The notes under the pieces: model-generated | Told to the model about the DNA's origin: nothing | The model's database searches: none | Seen by the model: the letters and a program-made list of their open reading frames with translations, nothing else | NCBI GenBank assembly: GCA_018240745.1 | Contig: JAFEFF010000202.1 | Coordinates: 1 to 64,000, forward strand | Direction of reading: 5' to 3' | Source of the DNA: Pseudomonadota bacterium | GTDB lineage: Bacteria > Pseudomonadota > Alphaproteobacteria > Reyranellales > Reyranellaceae | Length of the DNA: 64,000 nucleotides | Part shown: piece by piece, positions 27,415 through 36,371 of the stretch | Layout of the letters: each line of letters starts with the position of its first letter | Position numbering within the stretch: position 1 is the first letter of the stretch | Made by a program: the position numbers and the translations under genes

Positions 27415-28740
27415 CTAGCGCGCACCGGCGCCGCCGAGCAGAACGGCGAAGGTGCGCAGGACGATCATGACATCCAGCCACAACGAGCAGTGCTTCAGGT
27501 AGTAGAGATCGTACTCCAGCTTGTGGCGCATTTCCTCGGCCTCGTGCGCATAGCCCTGGTTGATCTGCGCCCAGCCGGTTACGCCCGGCCGCACGATGCC
27601 GCGGAGGGCAAAATGCGGGATGTCGCGCACATATTCCTCGTCGAGCGTCAGCGCCTCGGGGCGCGGCCCCACCCAACTCATGTCGCCACGGAGCACGTTG
27701 ACCAGTTGCGGCACCTCGTCGAGCCGGTAGCGGCGCAGCACGCCGCCGATTCGCGTCACACGCTTGTCGCCGGTCGTGGTGAAGCTCGGCCCGCCGGCGT
27801 TGTGATGCATGGTGCGGAACTTGACCATGCGGAACACGCGGCCGCGCCGGCCGACGCGGTTCTGCAGGAAGAAGATCGGCCCCGAGCTGTCGAGTCGCAC
27901 CAGCAGCGCCACGACGGCGATGACCGGCAGGAGGATCGGCAGCACCAGCACGGTCAGCAGCAGCTCGAGGCCGCGCCGGATCACCAGGTACTGGCGCGAC
28001 GGCAGCAGCGCACCGAATTCGTTGGGCGTCAGTCCGCCGAGCGGCGTGCGGCCGGTCATCGTCTCGACGATGTAACGGCGGTCGAGCACCGGGACGCCGG
28101 CGATCGCCGCAGCGGCCAGAGCCGAAACCTGCGCCTCGGTGAGATCGGGACCGAGATCGGCGATCATCGCATCGACCCGCAGGCCCGCCGCCTCCACCTC
28201 CTCGTAGGTCAGCCAGCGACAGGCCGACGTCTCGGGCATCTGCGGCAAGAGGCTCGACGGCACGACGGCGTAGTCGCGGATCAGGTAGCGGGCGCGCAGC
28301 TGCGCGACGAAGGCCATCCACACGATGGTGAGCAAGCCCGAGCCGAACAGCTGGACGCGCGAATAGTCGGAGCGCAGCAGCAGCAGCAGCACGGCGATGG
28401 CGGCATAGGCGATGGCGGCGACCGGGGCGACGTAGCCCACGTTGCCTTGCAGGGTGGCCCGCGGGAAGGCATCGAGGCGACGCCCGCAGTACCACACGAT
28501 CACGTAGGCGACGGCGGTCGAAAGGATGGTCTGCTCGGTGGCGCCGATGCCCTTCGCGAACGGCTCGCCGGTGGCATAGAACGGAATTGGCAGCACGACG
28601 CTGAACAGGAACCCGCCCAGCGCGTCGAGCCACGTCTCGAAGAATCGCTCGGGCGCCGACCGGATGGCCGGCTTGCCGCGAGACGACTCCGCTTCAGCCC
28701 GGGGAGGCTGTGCGGCCCCCGCCGGCATCGCTTCGTGCAA
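27415..28740 (-). CDS. Initiating polyprenyl glycosylphosphotransferase
   Basis: About 441 residues. Several N-terminal membrane spans and a Rossmann-like middle lead to the C-terminal bacterial sugar transferase domain, with FFLQNRVGRRGRVFRMVKFRTM, RYRLDEVPQLVNVLRGDMS and VGPRPEA. It links the first sugar phosphate to undecaprenyl phosphate. Start: AAGGAG lies six bases before a TTG at 28740, while the first ATG (28,728) is 18 bases from that element, so a TTG start is favoured. The frame upstream is open much further but belongs to non-coding sequence and another gene. It is the first gene of the long operon. Confidence 0.9.
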   Translation of the reverse strand: MHEAMPAGAAQPPRAEAESSRGKPAIRSAPERFFETWLDALGGFLFSVVLPIPFYATGEPFAKGIGATEQTILSTAVAYVIVWYCGRRLDAFPRATLQGNVGYVAPVAAIAYAAIAVLLLLLRSDYSRVQLFGSGLLTIVWMAFVAQLRARYLIRDYAVVPSSLLPQMPETSACRWLTYEEVEAAGLRVDAMIADLGPDLTEAQVSALAAAAIAGVPVLDRRYIVETMTGRTPLGGLTPNEFGALLPSRQYLVIRRGLELLLTVLVLPILLPVIAVVALLVRLDSSGPIFFLQNRVGRRGRVFRMVKFRTMHHNAGGPSFTTTGDKRVTRIGGVLRRYRLDEVPQLVNVLRGDMSWVGPRPEALTLDEEYVRDIPHFALRGIVRPGVTGWAQINQGYAHEAEEMRHKLEYDLYYLKHCSLWLDVMIVLRTFAVLLGGAGAR

Positions 28741-28879
28741 AACAGTCTCCTTCCGGGGGCGAGACGCCGCCGTCCCGGCGCGAAGGTCTACCCCGCCCGG
28801 ACGCTGCAAAAACACTCCAAATTGTAACCCAGGTTTCGTGCTTCCCACACACACTGACTGCACCCGGAATGTGATTAGT
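28741..28879 (-). promoter_or_regulatory. AT-richer leader of the long polysaccharide operon
   Basis: About 140 bp between the ligase stop and the initiating transferase, clearly lower in GC than the flanking genes. On the minus strand it holds TACAAT (28,826-28,821), a good -10 match, without a convincing -35 partner. The AAGGAG of the first gene is inside it. It is the only gap over 100 bp before the operon, so the main promoter is probably here. Confidence 0.4.
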
Positions 28880-30424
28880 TTATTCCTCTGCCTCCGTAAA
28901 GACAGCAGTTGCCGGCGGCGTGCGATAAAATGTCTGGGCCCAGCCCATGCCCAGGAAGGCCGCTGAAACATAGGCGATGGCGGGAATCTGCAGGCTGAAG
29001 TCCACGCAGGAATGCACGATGGCAATGCCGGGCACCGCCACGGCCGCCACCATCAGGTACCGGTGCCGCCGCCGGCGCCAGGCGCCAAGCAGGCAGATGC
29101 CCCACGGGACCACGACCAGCAGGACGCCAGGAACCAGCCCGAGCCAGCCCGCCTCGACGAACAACTCGATCGGGGTCGAATGGGCCTTGTCATTGGCCTG
29201 GCGTATCTCGGCCGGCTGATAGGCGGCGTAGATATTGGTGTAAGTGCCGAGCCCCCAGCCCAGCCACGGCGATCCCTGGGCGGCTCGGATGGAACTCTGC
29301 CAGATGATGGTGCGGTTGAAGTTGCCGACCTCCGACAGCAGCGAGACCTTGCGCAGCATCGCTCCGCCCGCGATCAGCAGAACGACCAGCCCGATCGCGC
29401 CGCCGGCGATCATCGTGCGGCGGATGTGGGCGCCCGAGCGCCAGCGGCCGCGCATCGACAGGAACAGCAGGACAGCCATCATCGTCACGGTAGCGGCGAA
29501 GGCCGCACGAGAGGACGAGAAGAGCTGCGCGCCGAGGAACAGCAGCGCGAGCGCAAGATAGATCGGCGTGCCGCCGGCCATCTTGCGCAGGAACTGGTCG
29601 GCCGGGTTGGAGTCATCGTCCTCGGCCTCGAGGGCGCGACGGCGACGGCGTTCCTGCAGCACCAGAGCGACCGCGGCGGCGAGCGCCATGCCCGCGAAGC
29701 AGCCGAACGAATTGCTGTTGGCGAACGTGCCCGACATCAGGCAGCGGTCGTTGGTGTAGTCGCCCTGTTTCTTCAGCAGCGTGCCGACATAGCAGCCGCC
29801 GGTGGAAATCTGGGCGGCGAGCGCATAGGCCATCACCATCACCGCGCTCAGGAGGAAGGCGTAGAGCAGCCAGCGTGCGCGGCCGGGCTCGCGGAACAAC
29901 GCGCGGGCGAGCACGAAGATCAGCACGCAGGCGAGCCCGCGCAGCAGCGCGTTGCGCGTCTGGTCGACCGACAGCGTCGGCACGACATCGTGCGCCTGGC
30001 CGAGCAACGCGCGGGCGCGGGCGTAGAACTCCGCACTGCCGACCGGCGGAGCGTAGTTGGAGACCTGCAAGAGTCCCACGAAGGTGAAGGCGAGGAAGCA
30101 CAGCAGCAGCATGAGCAGCGGCCAGCGCTCCTCCGGCTCGACGCTGAAGCCGCGCGGATTGCCGAGCCCGAGCGCCACCAGCAGCGAAAGCCCGCCCAGC
30201 CCGACCAGGATCGGGGCCCATGCCCACTCGCGGTTGGCGCCGAGCGGCAGCGGCGCCAGCACGATCAGCAGCAGGAAGGCCAGCAGCACCAGGCCGTTGG
30301 CGATCATCAGCATGAAGCGCGGCCAGTCGACGCGGCCGACCTCCGGGCGGCCCTCCTCCGCATCCCATGTCCGCCGCCGGCGCCGCGAGCGCCGCCGCCG
30401 GTGCCGCTGCTCCTGCCCACTCAT
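28880..30424 (-). CDS. O-antigen-ligase-like (Wzy_C) membrane protein
   Basis: 514 residues. After a strongly basic N-terminus (HRRRRSRRRRRTWD) there are 10-12 membrane spans and a large loop containing SPWLGWGLGTYTNIYAAYQ and KAHSTPIELFVEAGWLGL, the Wzy_C signature shared by WaaL ligases and some polymerases. It could join the polymer to an acceptor or polymerise repeat units. The start overlaps the upstream stop as ATGA; the longer frame is read-through. Confidence 0.87.
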   Translation of the reverse strand: MSGQEQRHRRRRSRRRRRTWDAEEGRPEVGRVDWPRFMLMIANGLVLLAFLLLIVLAPLPLGANREWAWAPILVGLGGLSLLVALGLGNPRGFSVEPEERWPLLMLLLCFLAFTFVGLLQVSNYAPPVGSAEFYARARALLGQAHDVVPTLSVDQTRNALLRGLACVLIFVLARALFREPGRARWLLYAFLLSAVMVMAYALAAQISTGGCYVGTLLKKQGDYTNDRCLMSGTFANSNSFGCFAGMALAAAVALVLQERRRRRALEAEDDDSNPADQFLRKMAGGTPIYLALALLFLGAQLFSSSRAAFAATVTMMAVLLFLSMRGRWRSGAHIRRTMIAGGAIGLVVLLIAGGAMLRKVSLLSEVGNFNRTIIWQSSIRAAQGSPWLGWGLGTYTNIYAAYQPAEIRQANDKAHSTPIELFVEAGWLGLVPGVLLVVVPWGICLLGAWRRRRHRYLMVAAVAVPGIAIVHSCVDFSLQIPAIAYVSAAFLGMGWAQTFYRTPPATAVFTEAEE

Positions 30425-31191
30425 TGTTTGTTCACGCGCTTGATGATGTCGGCCAGCTCCTGCGGCGCGCCGGGCTCGTCGCGCAGGAACCAGGTGAGGA
30501 TCGCATGGTCGGCCGCCGAACGCGTGACGTAGCCGAACAGCCGCCGGTCGCCCTTCGATTGCCGCCAGGTCATCACGATGTAGGCGCGCAGCCGCTCCTT
30601 CTCGGCGTCGGTGAAGTATGGCCAGCAGTCGAGGATCACGCGCATGCGCGATTCCCACGTCTGCGGCAGGCGGGCGGCCATGTCCATCGAGGTGAACATC
30701 AGCGCGATCACCCGCCGCGATGCGCCGTAGAGATCGAGCTCGATCGCGGCCAGCCGCAGCCAGGCGACCCCATGTGCAGGGGCGCCGGCAAGTCCGACGA
30801 CCAGGTCGTCGCGGGCGCGGTTCAGCCAGTCCCTGCGCGTTGCCGCATCGAGCGTGAGACCCGGGTCGAGCGCGGCGCTGGCCAGCAGGTCCGAGCGCAG
30901 GAGGAAGCGCGTCGGCACGCGATCGAGCTCGATCGCACGGCTGAGCCCGTCGAGACCGCCGTCGACCGCCTTGCGACCGACCGCATGATCGGTGCGCAGA
31001 TTGTAGAATACGTCGTCCGCCCGCTGTGCCTGCCACGCCGCCTGCGCGATCGGCCAGCCGAGCGTCACGGCGAGCACCCCGCCAACGATCGTGAGGCCCC
31101 GGACCAGCCAGTTCAGGAACAGCGACAGAGAACTCCCCCGACATGCGCTTATGATTGTGGCCAGTCCACCGTCATCCCCTTGCAAAGTCAA
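30421..31191 (-). CDS. Small membrane-anchored helical-repeat protein
   Basis: 256 residues of unknown family. One hydrophobic anchor lies near residues 28-50, then a helical soluble domain with GVAWLRLAAIELD and SRRVIALMFTSMDMA. It shares layout and short phrases with the protein at 15-761, so the two are probably paralogs. It is co-transcribed with the O-antigen-ligase-like gene (4-bp overlap), which suggests a partner or scaffold role for the ligase. No catalytic motif is seen. Confidence 0.7.
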   Translation of the reverse strand: MTLQGDDGGLATIISACRGSSLSLFLNWLVRGLTIVGGVLAVTLGWPIAQAAWQAQRADDVFYNLRTDHAVGRKAVDGGLDGLSRAIELDRVPTRFLLRSDLLASAALDPGLTLDAATRRDWLNRARDDLVVGLAGAPAHGVAWLRLAAIELDLYGASRRVIALMFTSMDMAARLPQTWESRMRVILDCWPYFTDAEKERLRAYIVMTWRQSKGDRRLFGYVTRSAADHAILTWFLRDEPGAPQELADIIKRVNKQ

Positions 31192-31357
31192 AGGGGCTTG
31201 GCGACGCCAGCCCTCGATGAAAATTGAAGTTCACGGCGCAGCAGGACGATGAAGATAGCGCCGGAGTCGTCGCGTTCGACCAAGCACTCCACCGGGCTGC
31301 CGCAGACCCAATACGATCCCCACGGTGACAGGCCGCCGTAAGGTAGACACACTAAGA

Positions 31358-31552
31358 ATGACCCTGATGCAATTGTCGTTGCTCGACCGACTCGTGCGCC
31401 TGTTCGATCCCGTGCCGCCACTCGGCGTACCGCGGGATCTGCACGAGGCGTCGTTGCGCGCGGCGGACGGGGACGCCAAGCTGCGTCTGGGTTTGGGACT
31501 GGCTGCTGTCGGGATCGTGGCTGTCGCCCTCTACTGGGCTTGCTTCGCGTAA
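31358..31552 (+). CDS. Small C-tail-anchored membrane protein
   Basis: A 64-residue product from ATG 31358; an upstream ATG at 31325 is also in frame. It has a polar, leucine-rich N-terminus and a C-terminal hydrophobic span (LGLGLAAVGIVAVALYWACF) that ends at the stop. It is divergent from the helical-repeat gene. No family is recognised. Support is the plausible topology and the absence of a competing frame on the other strand; the ribosome-binding site is weak. Confidence 0.45.
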   Translation: MTLMQLSLLDRLVRLFDPVPPLGVPRDLHEASLRAADGDAKLRLGLGLAAVGIVAVALYWACFA

Positions 31553-31613
31553 CCATGATGCCGTCGGCGTGGGATGCCGCCCAACCGCCACCCTCTGCTG
31601 TGCTGACGGAGGC

Positions 31614-32399
31614 TCATACCCGCAGCAGGCTGCCGTAGCCCTCGACCCCCGTTCGCACGCCGGCGGTGCGCAGGCAGTGCCACAGGCTCGCCTGGTTGGC
31701 CGACACCACGGGACGACCGAGATCCTGCTCGAGCGCGTCGAGGATTGCCACGCAACGGAAGCCGGTGCCGGCGATCAGCACGCCATCGGCGTCGGGCGGG
31801 CAGAGGCCTCGGATCTGCACGTAGAGCGGCTCGACCTCCTGCGCGAAGCCCGCGCCCTGCGGCACCAGCTCGTTGGGCGCAAGGTCGCGCCACTTGCGGC
31901 CGGGGTCGTAGCGGTGATGGCCGGCCGGACCGAGGCCCGCCTCCTCGTAGTAGCGCACGCCCGCTGTCACCGTCTCGTCGTTGTACCAGGGTGGCAGCAC
32001 CAGGAACGGCCGGCGCACATGCAACGCCCTGAGCGCCGCCTGCGTGTCGAGCCCGTTGGTGGTGAGGAACGGCCCCGCACCCACTACCGGCTTCAGTGCC
32101 TCGATCGTTGCGTCGTCCCAGCCCGTGCCGCCCATCATGCTGCTCGAGCTGTGGCCGACCGTGACGGCCGAGAGCTTCATCGCCGCGAACTGCTTGGCCC
32201 CCCGCGCGAGGTCGTCGTCCAGCGCGACGGCGCTCCGGTCGGCGTTCCAGCGCGCCCACGGCGCCCGCGCCGTCACGCGCGCAGCGTGGACCGACACGCC
32301 CGCTGGCGCCATCGCCCACCATTCGGCCTCGGGCACCGCCTCGTTGCCGACGATGAACATGCCGATGCGGGCCCGCCAGCCCCAGTTGTCGTTGCTCAT
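31614..32399 (-). CDS. Maleate-isomerase/arylmalonate-decarboxylase-like protein (Asp/Glu racemase superfamily)
   Basis: A 261-residue protein. The fold family is suggested by VTVGHSSSSMMGGTGWD in the first half and GVLIAGTGFRCVAILDALEQ with PVVSANQASLWHCLR in the second. Active members use cysteines in the two half-sites (in maleate isomerase, one Cys in each). Here the first site reads GHSSSS and the second AGTGFR, with no cysteine at either expected position, so the chemistry may differ or be absent. The start overlaps the upstream methyltransferase stop (ATGA). Confidence 0.75.
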   Translation of the reverse strand: MSNDNWGWRARIGMFIVGNEAVPEAEWWAMAPAGVSVHAARVTARAPWARWNADRSAVALDDDLARGAKQFAAMKLSAVTVGHSSSSMMGGTGWDDATIEALKPVVGAGPFLTTNGLDTQAALRALHVRRPFLVLPPWYNDETVTAGVRYYEEAGLGPAGHHRYDPGRKWRDLAPNELVPQGAGFAQEVEPLYVQIRGLCPPDADGVLIAGTGFRCVAILDALEQDLGRPVVSANQASLWHCLRTAGVRTGVEGYGSLLRV

Positions 32400-33322
32400 G
32401 CGATCACTCTCAGCCAGCACGCACTCGGGAAATGGCCCTCGCCCGCGCGCAGGCCGTCGGCATTGGGCGCGGGCCTGTACTTCGGCATCAGCGCCGCGAG
32501 CGCCTGCGGGCGCGCGTAGTGCAGCAGGCTCAGGCCGACCTCGATGCGGAAGCGCGGATTGCCGGCGAGGAAGGCGTAGAGCAGCCCCGACTCCTGCGGG
32601 AACAGCATGTCGCCGTCGAGCGTGTCGCGCGCGTAGTCGTAGGGGAAGTAGATGTCGTGGAAGTGCACCCACACGCCGGGCCGCAGACGCGGCAGCACCT
32701 CGTGGATGAGCCAGTTGACCTCGCTGCCGGGCTTCACCGCATGGGTCGAGTCGATGAACATGAGATCGCCCTCGCCGAGATCGGCGACCGCGGCGGGATC
32801 GAGCGTCTGCGCCATCTGCGGCACCAGGCGGATGCGGCCCTCGTCGTTTCGTGCCCGGAGCCAGGCGCTGGGATAGGGCTCGAGGCAGACGATCTCGGGC
32901 TTGTAGGGCGCGCGCTCTGCCGCCGCGAGCACGATCGCGGTGCTGACGCCGCAGCCGACCTGGGTCACGCGGCTGGGCATGGTGGTGGCGACGAAGCCGT
33001 ACAGCACCTCGGCCTCGATCTCGCCGTAGCCGCCGTCCGAGCCGCCGCCGACGAAGCCCTCGCGATGGACCGAGCGGCTCTGCAGGATCTGCTGGTGCGG
33101 CCGCAACCACTCGCCGAGCAACGCCAATTGGCCGTCGAGGTCGCGCTGGCCGATGCCGTGCATGCTGCGCGGCCTGCGCCAGTCCTGGCGGCGCTCGAGC
33201 TCGCGGAGGTTGGGCACGGCCGAGTAGAAATGCTCGGGCAGCAGGTTCACGCCCGTGCGCTGCAGCAGGCGGAAGGCGCTGTGCCAGCCCTGCTTCGCCA
33301 GGGTCTTGAGCGCACGCGTCAC
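32396..33322 (-). CDS. SAM-dependent methyltransferase (Methyltransf_24-like)
   Basis: 308 residues. VTQVGCGVSTAIVLAAAE is a SAM-binding motif I, LMFIDSTHAVKPGSEVNWL resembles the Asp/His region of the family, and VWVHFHDIYFPYDYARD follows. Related proteins are common in surface-polysaccharide and natural-product gene sets. The start overlaps the stop of the DUF2161 gene, so 33,978 to 31,614 is one three-gene unit. The substrate is unknown. Confidence 0.8.
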   Translation of the reverse strand: MTRALKTLAKQGWHSAFRLLQRTGVNLLPEHFYSAVPNLRELERRQDWRRPRSMHGIGQRDLDGQLALLGEWLRPHQQILQSRSVHREGFVGGGSDGGYGEIEAEVLYGFVATTMPSRVTQVGCGVSTAIVLAAAERAPYKPEIVCLEPYPSAWLRARNDEGRIRLVPQMAQTLDPAAVADLGEGDLMFIDSTHAVKPGSEVNWLIHEVLPRLRPGVWVHFHDIYFPYDYARDTLDGDMLFPQESGLLYAFLAGNPRFRIEVGLSLLHYARPQALAALMPKYRPAPNADGLRAGEGHFPSACWLRVIA

Positions 33323-33978
33323 GAGGGCTCCTTCCAGCCATGTTGTTGCAAGCCTTCGCGGCCTTTGGGGGTGAGCGCGTAGATGCCGCGCTCCGTGCGC
33401 TCGAACCAGCCGTAATGGTCAGCCGACAGGATCGCCGCCGCCTTGGGCGCATCGGCCGCGAGCCGGATGGCGGCGACCTTCATCGGCCCGTTCTTGGCGA
33501 GGAAGCCCGCGCAGCGCAGCGCCTCCTGCCGGTAGGCGGTCATCAGCGGCACCCTGGTCGAGGAGCCGCCAAGGGTGGGATCGCCGACCCGGCGCGCATG
33601 CTCGCCCAGCAGCCTGCCAAGCCTGCGCTTGTCCTTGCGCGGCTTGACCGGCGGCGGCGCGGGATCGAGCAGGACGTCGGCCCGGCCCTTCATCACGACG
33701 ATGAGGCCGAGCCCGAGCCGGCGGCAGAGCTTGCGGACATTGCGGATGTTGTTGGGCCAGGCGCCGACCGCGAGGTAGACGTGGTCGGAGATTGCGAGGC
33801 GGCTGACGCCCTGCAGCACCACGGCGATGCCGAATGCGCGCTTGAGCTCGACGATGATGGGCGGTTCCACGCCGCGCACGGCCACGACGTCGCAGCCCCT
33901 GACCTCGCCCTTGACGGAGTATCCCTGCCCTTCCAGCAGCGCCTTGACCGGCGCATAGAGGTCGCTTTCCAACGACAT
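33319..33978 (-). CDS. DUF2161 protein, PD-(D/E)XK nuclease-like
   Basis: A 219-residue protein. Its N-terminal half shows the PD-(D/E)XK pattern: an N-terminal helix with LYAPVKALLEGQGY, then GCDVVAVRG (the D) and PIIVELKRAF (the E-x-K). The C-terminal 80 residues resemble a winged helix. This matches DUF2161, annotated as putative PD-(D/E)XK phosphodiesterases; no activity has been established to my knowledge. It is divergent from the YcaQ-like gene with only 20 bp between, so both promoters must overlap coding or leader sequence. Confidence 0.85.
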   Translation of the reverse strand: MSLESDLYAPVKALLEGQGYSVKGEVRGCDVVAVRGVEPPIIVELKRAFGIAVVLQGVSRLAISDHVYLAVGAWPNNIRNVRKLCRRLGLGLIVVMKGRADVLLDPAPPPVKPRKDKRRLGRLLGEHARRVGDPTLGGSSTRVPLMTAYRQEALRCAGFLAKNGPMKVAAIRLAADAPKAAAILSADHYGWFERTERGIYALTPKGREGLQQHGWKEPS

Positions 33979-33998
33979 GTCGGGCTAGCGTACCAAGG

Positions 33999-35186
33999 AT
34001 GAGAGCGAGGCGCGAGAAACTGTCGGCCGACGCGGCTCGACGCATTGCGCTCGCAGCGTCGGGCTTCGGTACGGCGCGACTGCAGGCGGTGAATGCCGGC
34101 CGGATGCAGCGCTGCATCGAGCGGCTGGGTTTGCTGCAGATCGATTCGGTGAACGTGCTCGCACGCGCACACTACCTGCCGCTGTTCTCGCGGCTCGGCA
34201 ATTACTCACAGGCTTTGCTCGATCGCGCCGCCTGGGGCCGCAAGAGCCAGCGCCGGCTGTTCGAGTTCTGGGCGCACGAGGCCTCGCTGCTGCCGATCGA
34301 CAGCCATCCGCTGCTGCGCTGGCGCATGCAGCGTGCGGCCAGCAACGCCGGCGACGGCAAGGGCAAATTGCATCTCTTCCGGAAGGAGAAGACGGCCTTC
34401 ATCGACGAGGTGCGGCGCGAGATCGCCGATCGCGGGCCGCTCGCCGCATCCGACCTCAACAACGGCGGCAAGGCCCGCGGCGCCTGGTGGGGCTGGAGCG
34501 ACGGCAAGTATGCCGTCGAATGGCTGTTCTTCGCCGGCGAGGTCACGACCGCGACGCGGCGCGGCAACTTCGAGCGCGTCTATGATCTCACCGAGCGCGT
34601 GCTGCCGGTCGAGGTGCTGAAGCGGCCGACGCCGGTGGCCGAGGAGGCCCAGCGCGAGCTGCTCCGCCGGTCGGCCCGGGCGCTGGGCGTGGCGACCGAG
34701 TTCGACCTGCGCGACTACTTCCGCCTCGGTGTCGCCGATACCAAGGCGCGGCTCGCCGAACTGGTGGAGGCGGGCGAGCTGCTGCCGGTGACGGTCGAGG
34801 GCTGGAACCGCCCGGCGTATCTCGATCCGCAGGCACGGATGCCGCGGCGGGTCGAGGCGCGGGCACTTTTGGCGCCGTTCGATCCGCTGGTGTGGGAGCG
34901 CGACCGTACGCACCGCATCTTCGACTTCTTCTACCGCATCGAGATCTACACGCCGCTGAACAAGCGCAATTACGGCTATTACGTATTGCCCTTCCTGCTC
35001 GGCGAGCGGCTGGTGGGCCGCGTCGATCTCAAGGCCGACCGCGCCAACGGTGCGCTGCTGGCCAAGGCGCATGTCGAGCCGGGCATCGACAAGCGGAAGG
35101 TCGAGGAACCGCTCCGCGACGAGCTGCGCCTGATGGCCGACTGGCTCGGCCTCGAACGTGTTATCCGGACTCCTCTCGCCCGCTAG
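33999..35186 (+). CDS. YcaQ/AlkX-type winged-helix DNA glycosylase
   Basis: A 395-residue HTH_42 family protein. The N-terminal half carries LGLLQIDSVNVLARAHYLPLFSRLG in two adjoining parts, and the C-terminus WERDRTHRIFDFFYRIEIYTP. In E. coli YcaQ unhooks DNA interstrand crosslinks and other alkylated bases. The gene pairs divergently with the nuclease-like DUF2161 gene, which may point to a shared DNA-damage role (inference). Confidence 0.85.
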   Translation: MRARREKLSADAARRIALAASGFGTARLQAVNAGRMQRCIERLGLLQIDSVNVLARAHYLPLFSRLGNYSQALLDRAAWGRKSQRRLFEFWAHEASLLPIDSHPLLRWRMQRAASNAGDGKGKLHLFRKEKTAFIDEVRREIADRGPLAASDLNNGGKARGAWWGWSDGKYAVEWLFFAGEVTTATRRGNFERVYDLTERVLPVEVLKRPTPVAEEAQRELLRRSARALGVATEFDLRDYFRLGVADTKARLAELVEAGELLPVTVEGWNRPAYLDPQARMPRRVEARALLAPFDPLVWERDRTHRIFDFFYRIEIYTPLNKRNYGYYVLPFLLGERLVGRVDLKADRANGALLAKAHVEPGIDKRKVEEPLRDELRLMADWLGLERVIRTPLAR

Positions 35187-35243
35187 GGTAGGTTCATGCC
35201 GGTTCCCGGCGGGGGAGAGGAATTCGAGTGTCGAGGTGATTCA

Positions 35244-36371
35244 ATGAACGATCTGGTGTTGAAGGGCGGACGGCTGATCGATCCGTCGCAGGCGATCGAC
35301 AAGGTGATGGATATCGCATTCGCCGATGGCAAGGTTTCGGCGGTCGGCGGCGACCTCGACGGCCAGGATGTGCGCGATCTCAGAGGCAAGATCGTCACGC
35401 CTGGCCTGATCGACCTGCACACCCACGTCTACTGGGGCGGCACCTCGCTCGGCGTCGAGGCCGAGCTGCTGGCCCGCACCGGCGGCGTCACCACCTTCAT
35501 CGATGCCGGCAGCGCCGGGCCGGGCAACTTCCACGGCTTCCGCCGCCACGTGATCGAGCCGTCGCCAGTCCGCATCCTGCCTTACATGAACGTCTCGTTT
35601 CCCGGCATCTTCGCCTTCTCCAAGACGGTGATGGTGGGCGAGAGCGCGGACATGCGCTTGATCGACCCGCGGGAAGCGGTGCGGGTCGCGCGCGAGCACA
35701 AGGACCTGATCCTCGGCATCAAGGTGCGTGTCGGGAAGTCGGCGAGCGGCAACTCCGGCGCCCAGCCGCTCTACATGGCGCTCGACGTCGCCGAGGAGAC
35801 CGGGCTGCCGGTGATGGCGCATCTCGACAACCCGCCGCCCGCCCGTCACGAGGTCGTGAGCCAGCTCCGACGCGGCGACATCCTCACCCACTGCTTCCGT
35901 CCATTCCCGAATGCCCCGGTGCGTGCCGACGGCCGTGTGCGCGACGAGATCCTGGCGGCGCGCGACCGCGGCGTCATCTTCGATATCGGCCACGGCGGCG
36001 GCTCGTTCGGCTTCGGCACCACGCGCGCGATGCTGGCCGCCGGCTTCCTGCCGGACGTGATCTCGTCGGACGTGCATGCCGTTTCCATCGAGGGACCGGC
36101 CTTCGACCTGCTGACGACGATGTCGAAGTTCCTGTGCCTCGGCATCGATCTCTCCACCGTGATCAAGCTCGCCACCGTGAACCCGGCGGCGGCGATCAAA
36201 CGGCCCGATCTCGGAACGCTGCGGGTTGGAAGCGTCGGCGAGGCGACCGTGCTCGACGAGAAGAGCGGTCAGTTCGACTACACCGATTGCATCGGCGAGC
36301 GGCTGGTTGGGGATAAGCGCCTGATAGCGGCAGGCGTCGTGCTTGCCGGCCGCTGGTGGCATCCGCTCTGA
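35244..36371 (+). CDS. Amidohydrolase/deacetylase-family metallohydrolase
   Basis: About 375 residues of the dihydroorotase-like amidohydrolase superfamily. Metal ligands are visible: DLHTH near residue 58, a likely carboxylated Lys in LGIKVRV, His in VMAHLDNPP and TLTHCF-like ILTHCF, and the final Asp in SSDVHAVS. The N-terminal LVLKGGRLIDPSQAID strand is typical. The start ATG at 35244 follows GAGGTG by six bases. It probably hydrolyses a cyclic amide or N-acyl compound; the substrate is unknown. Confidence 0.87.
   Translation: MNDLVLKGGRLIDPSQAIDKVMDIAFADGKVSAVGGDLDGQDVRDLRGKIVTPGLIDLHTHVYWGGTSLGVEAELLARTGGVTTFIDAGSAGPGNFHGFRRHVIEPSPVRILPYMNVSFPGIFAFSKTVMVGESADMRLIDPREAVRVAREHKDLILGIKVRVGKSASGNSGAQPLYMALDVAEETGLPVMAHLDNPPPARHEVVSQLRRGDILTHCFRPFPNAPVRADGRVRDEILAARDRGVIFDIGHGGGSFGFGTTRAMLAAGFLPDVISSDVHAVSIEGPAFDLLTTMSKFLCLGIDLSTVIKLATVNPAAAIKRPDLGTLRVGSVGEATVLDEKSGQFDYTDCIGERLVGDKRLIAAGVVLAGRWWHPL

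Noticed and set aside
26611-28827. 738-codon plus-strand frame opposite asnB and the sugar transferase
   Set aside because: Antisense shadow of two well-supported genes; composition is Arg/His-rich without motifs.
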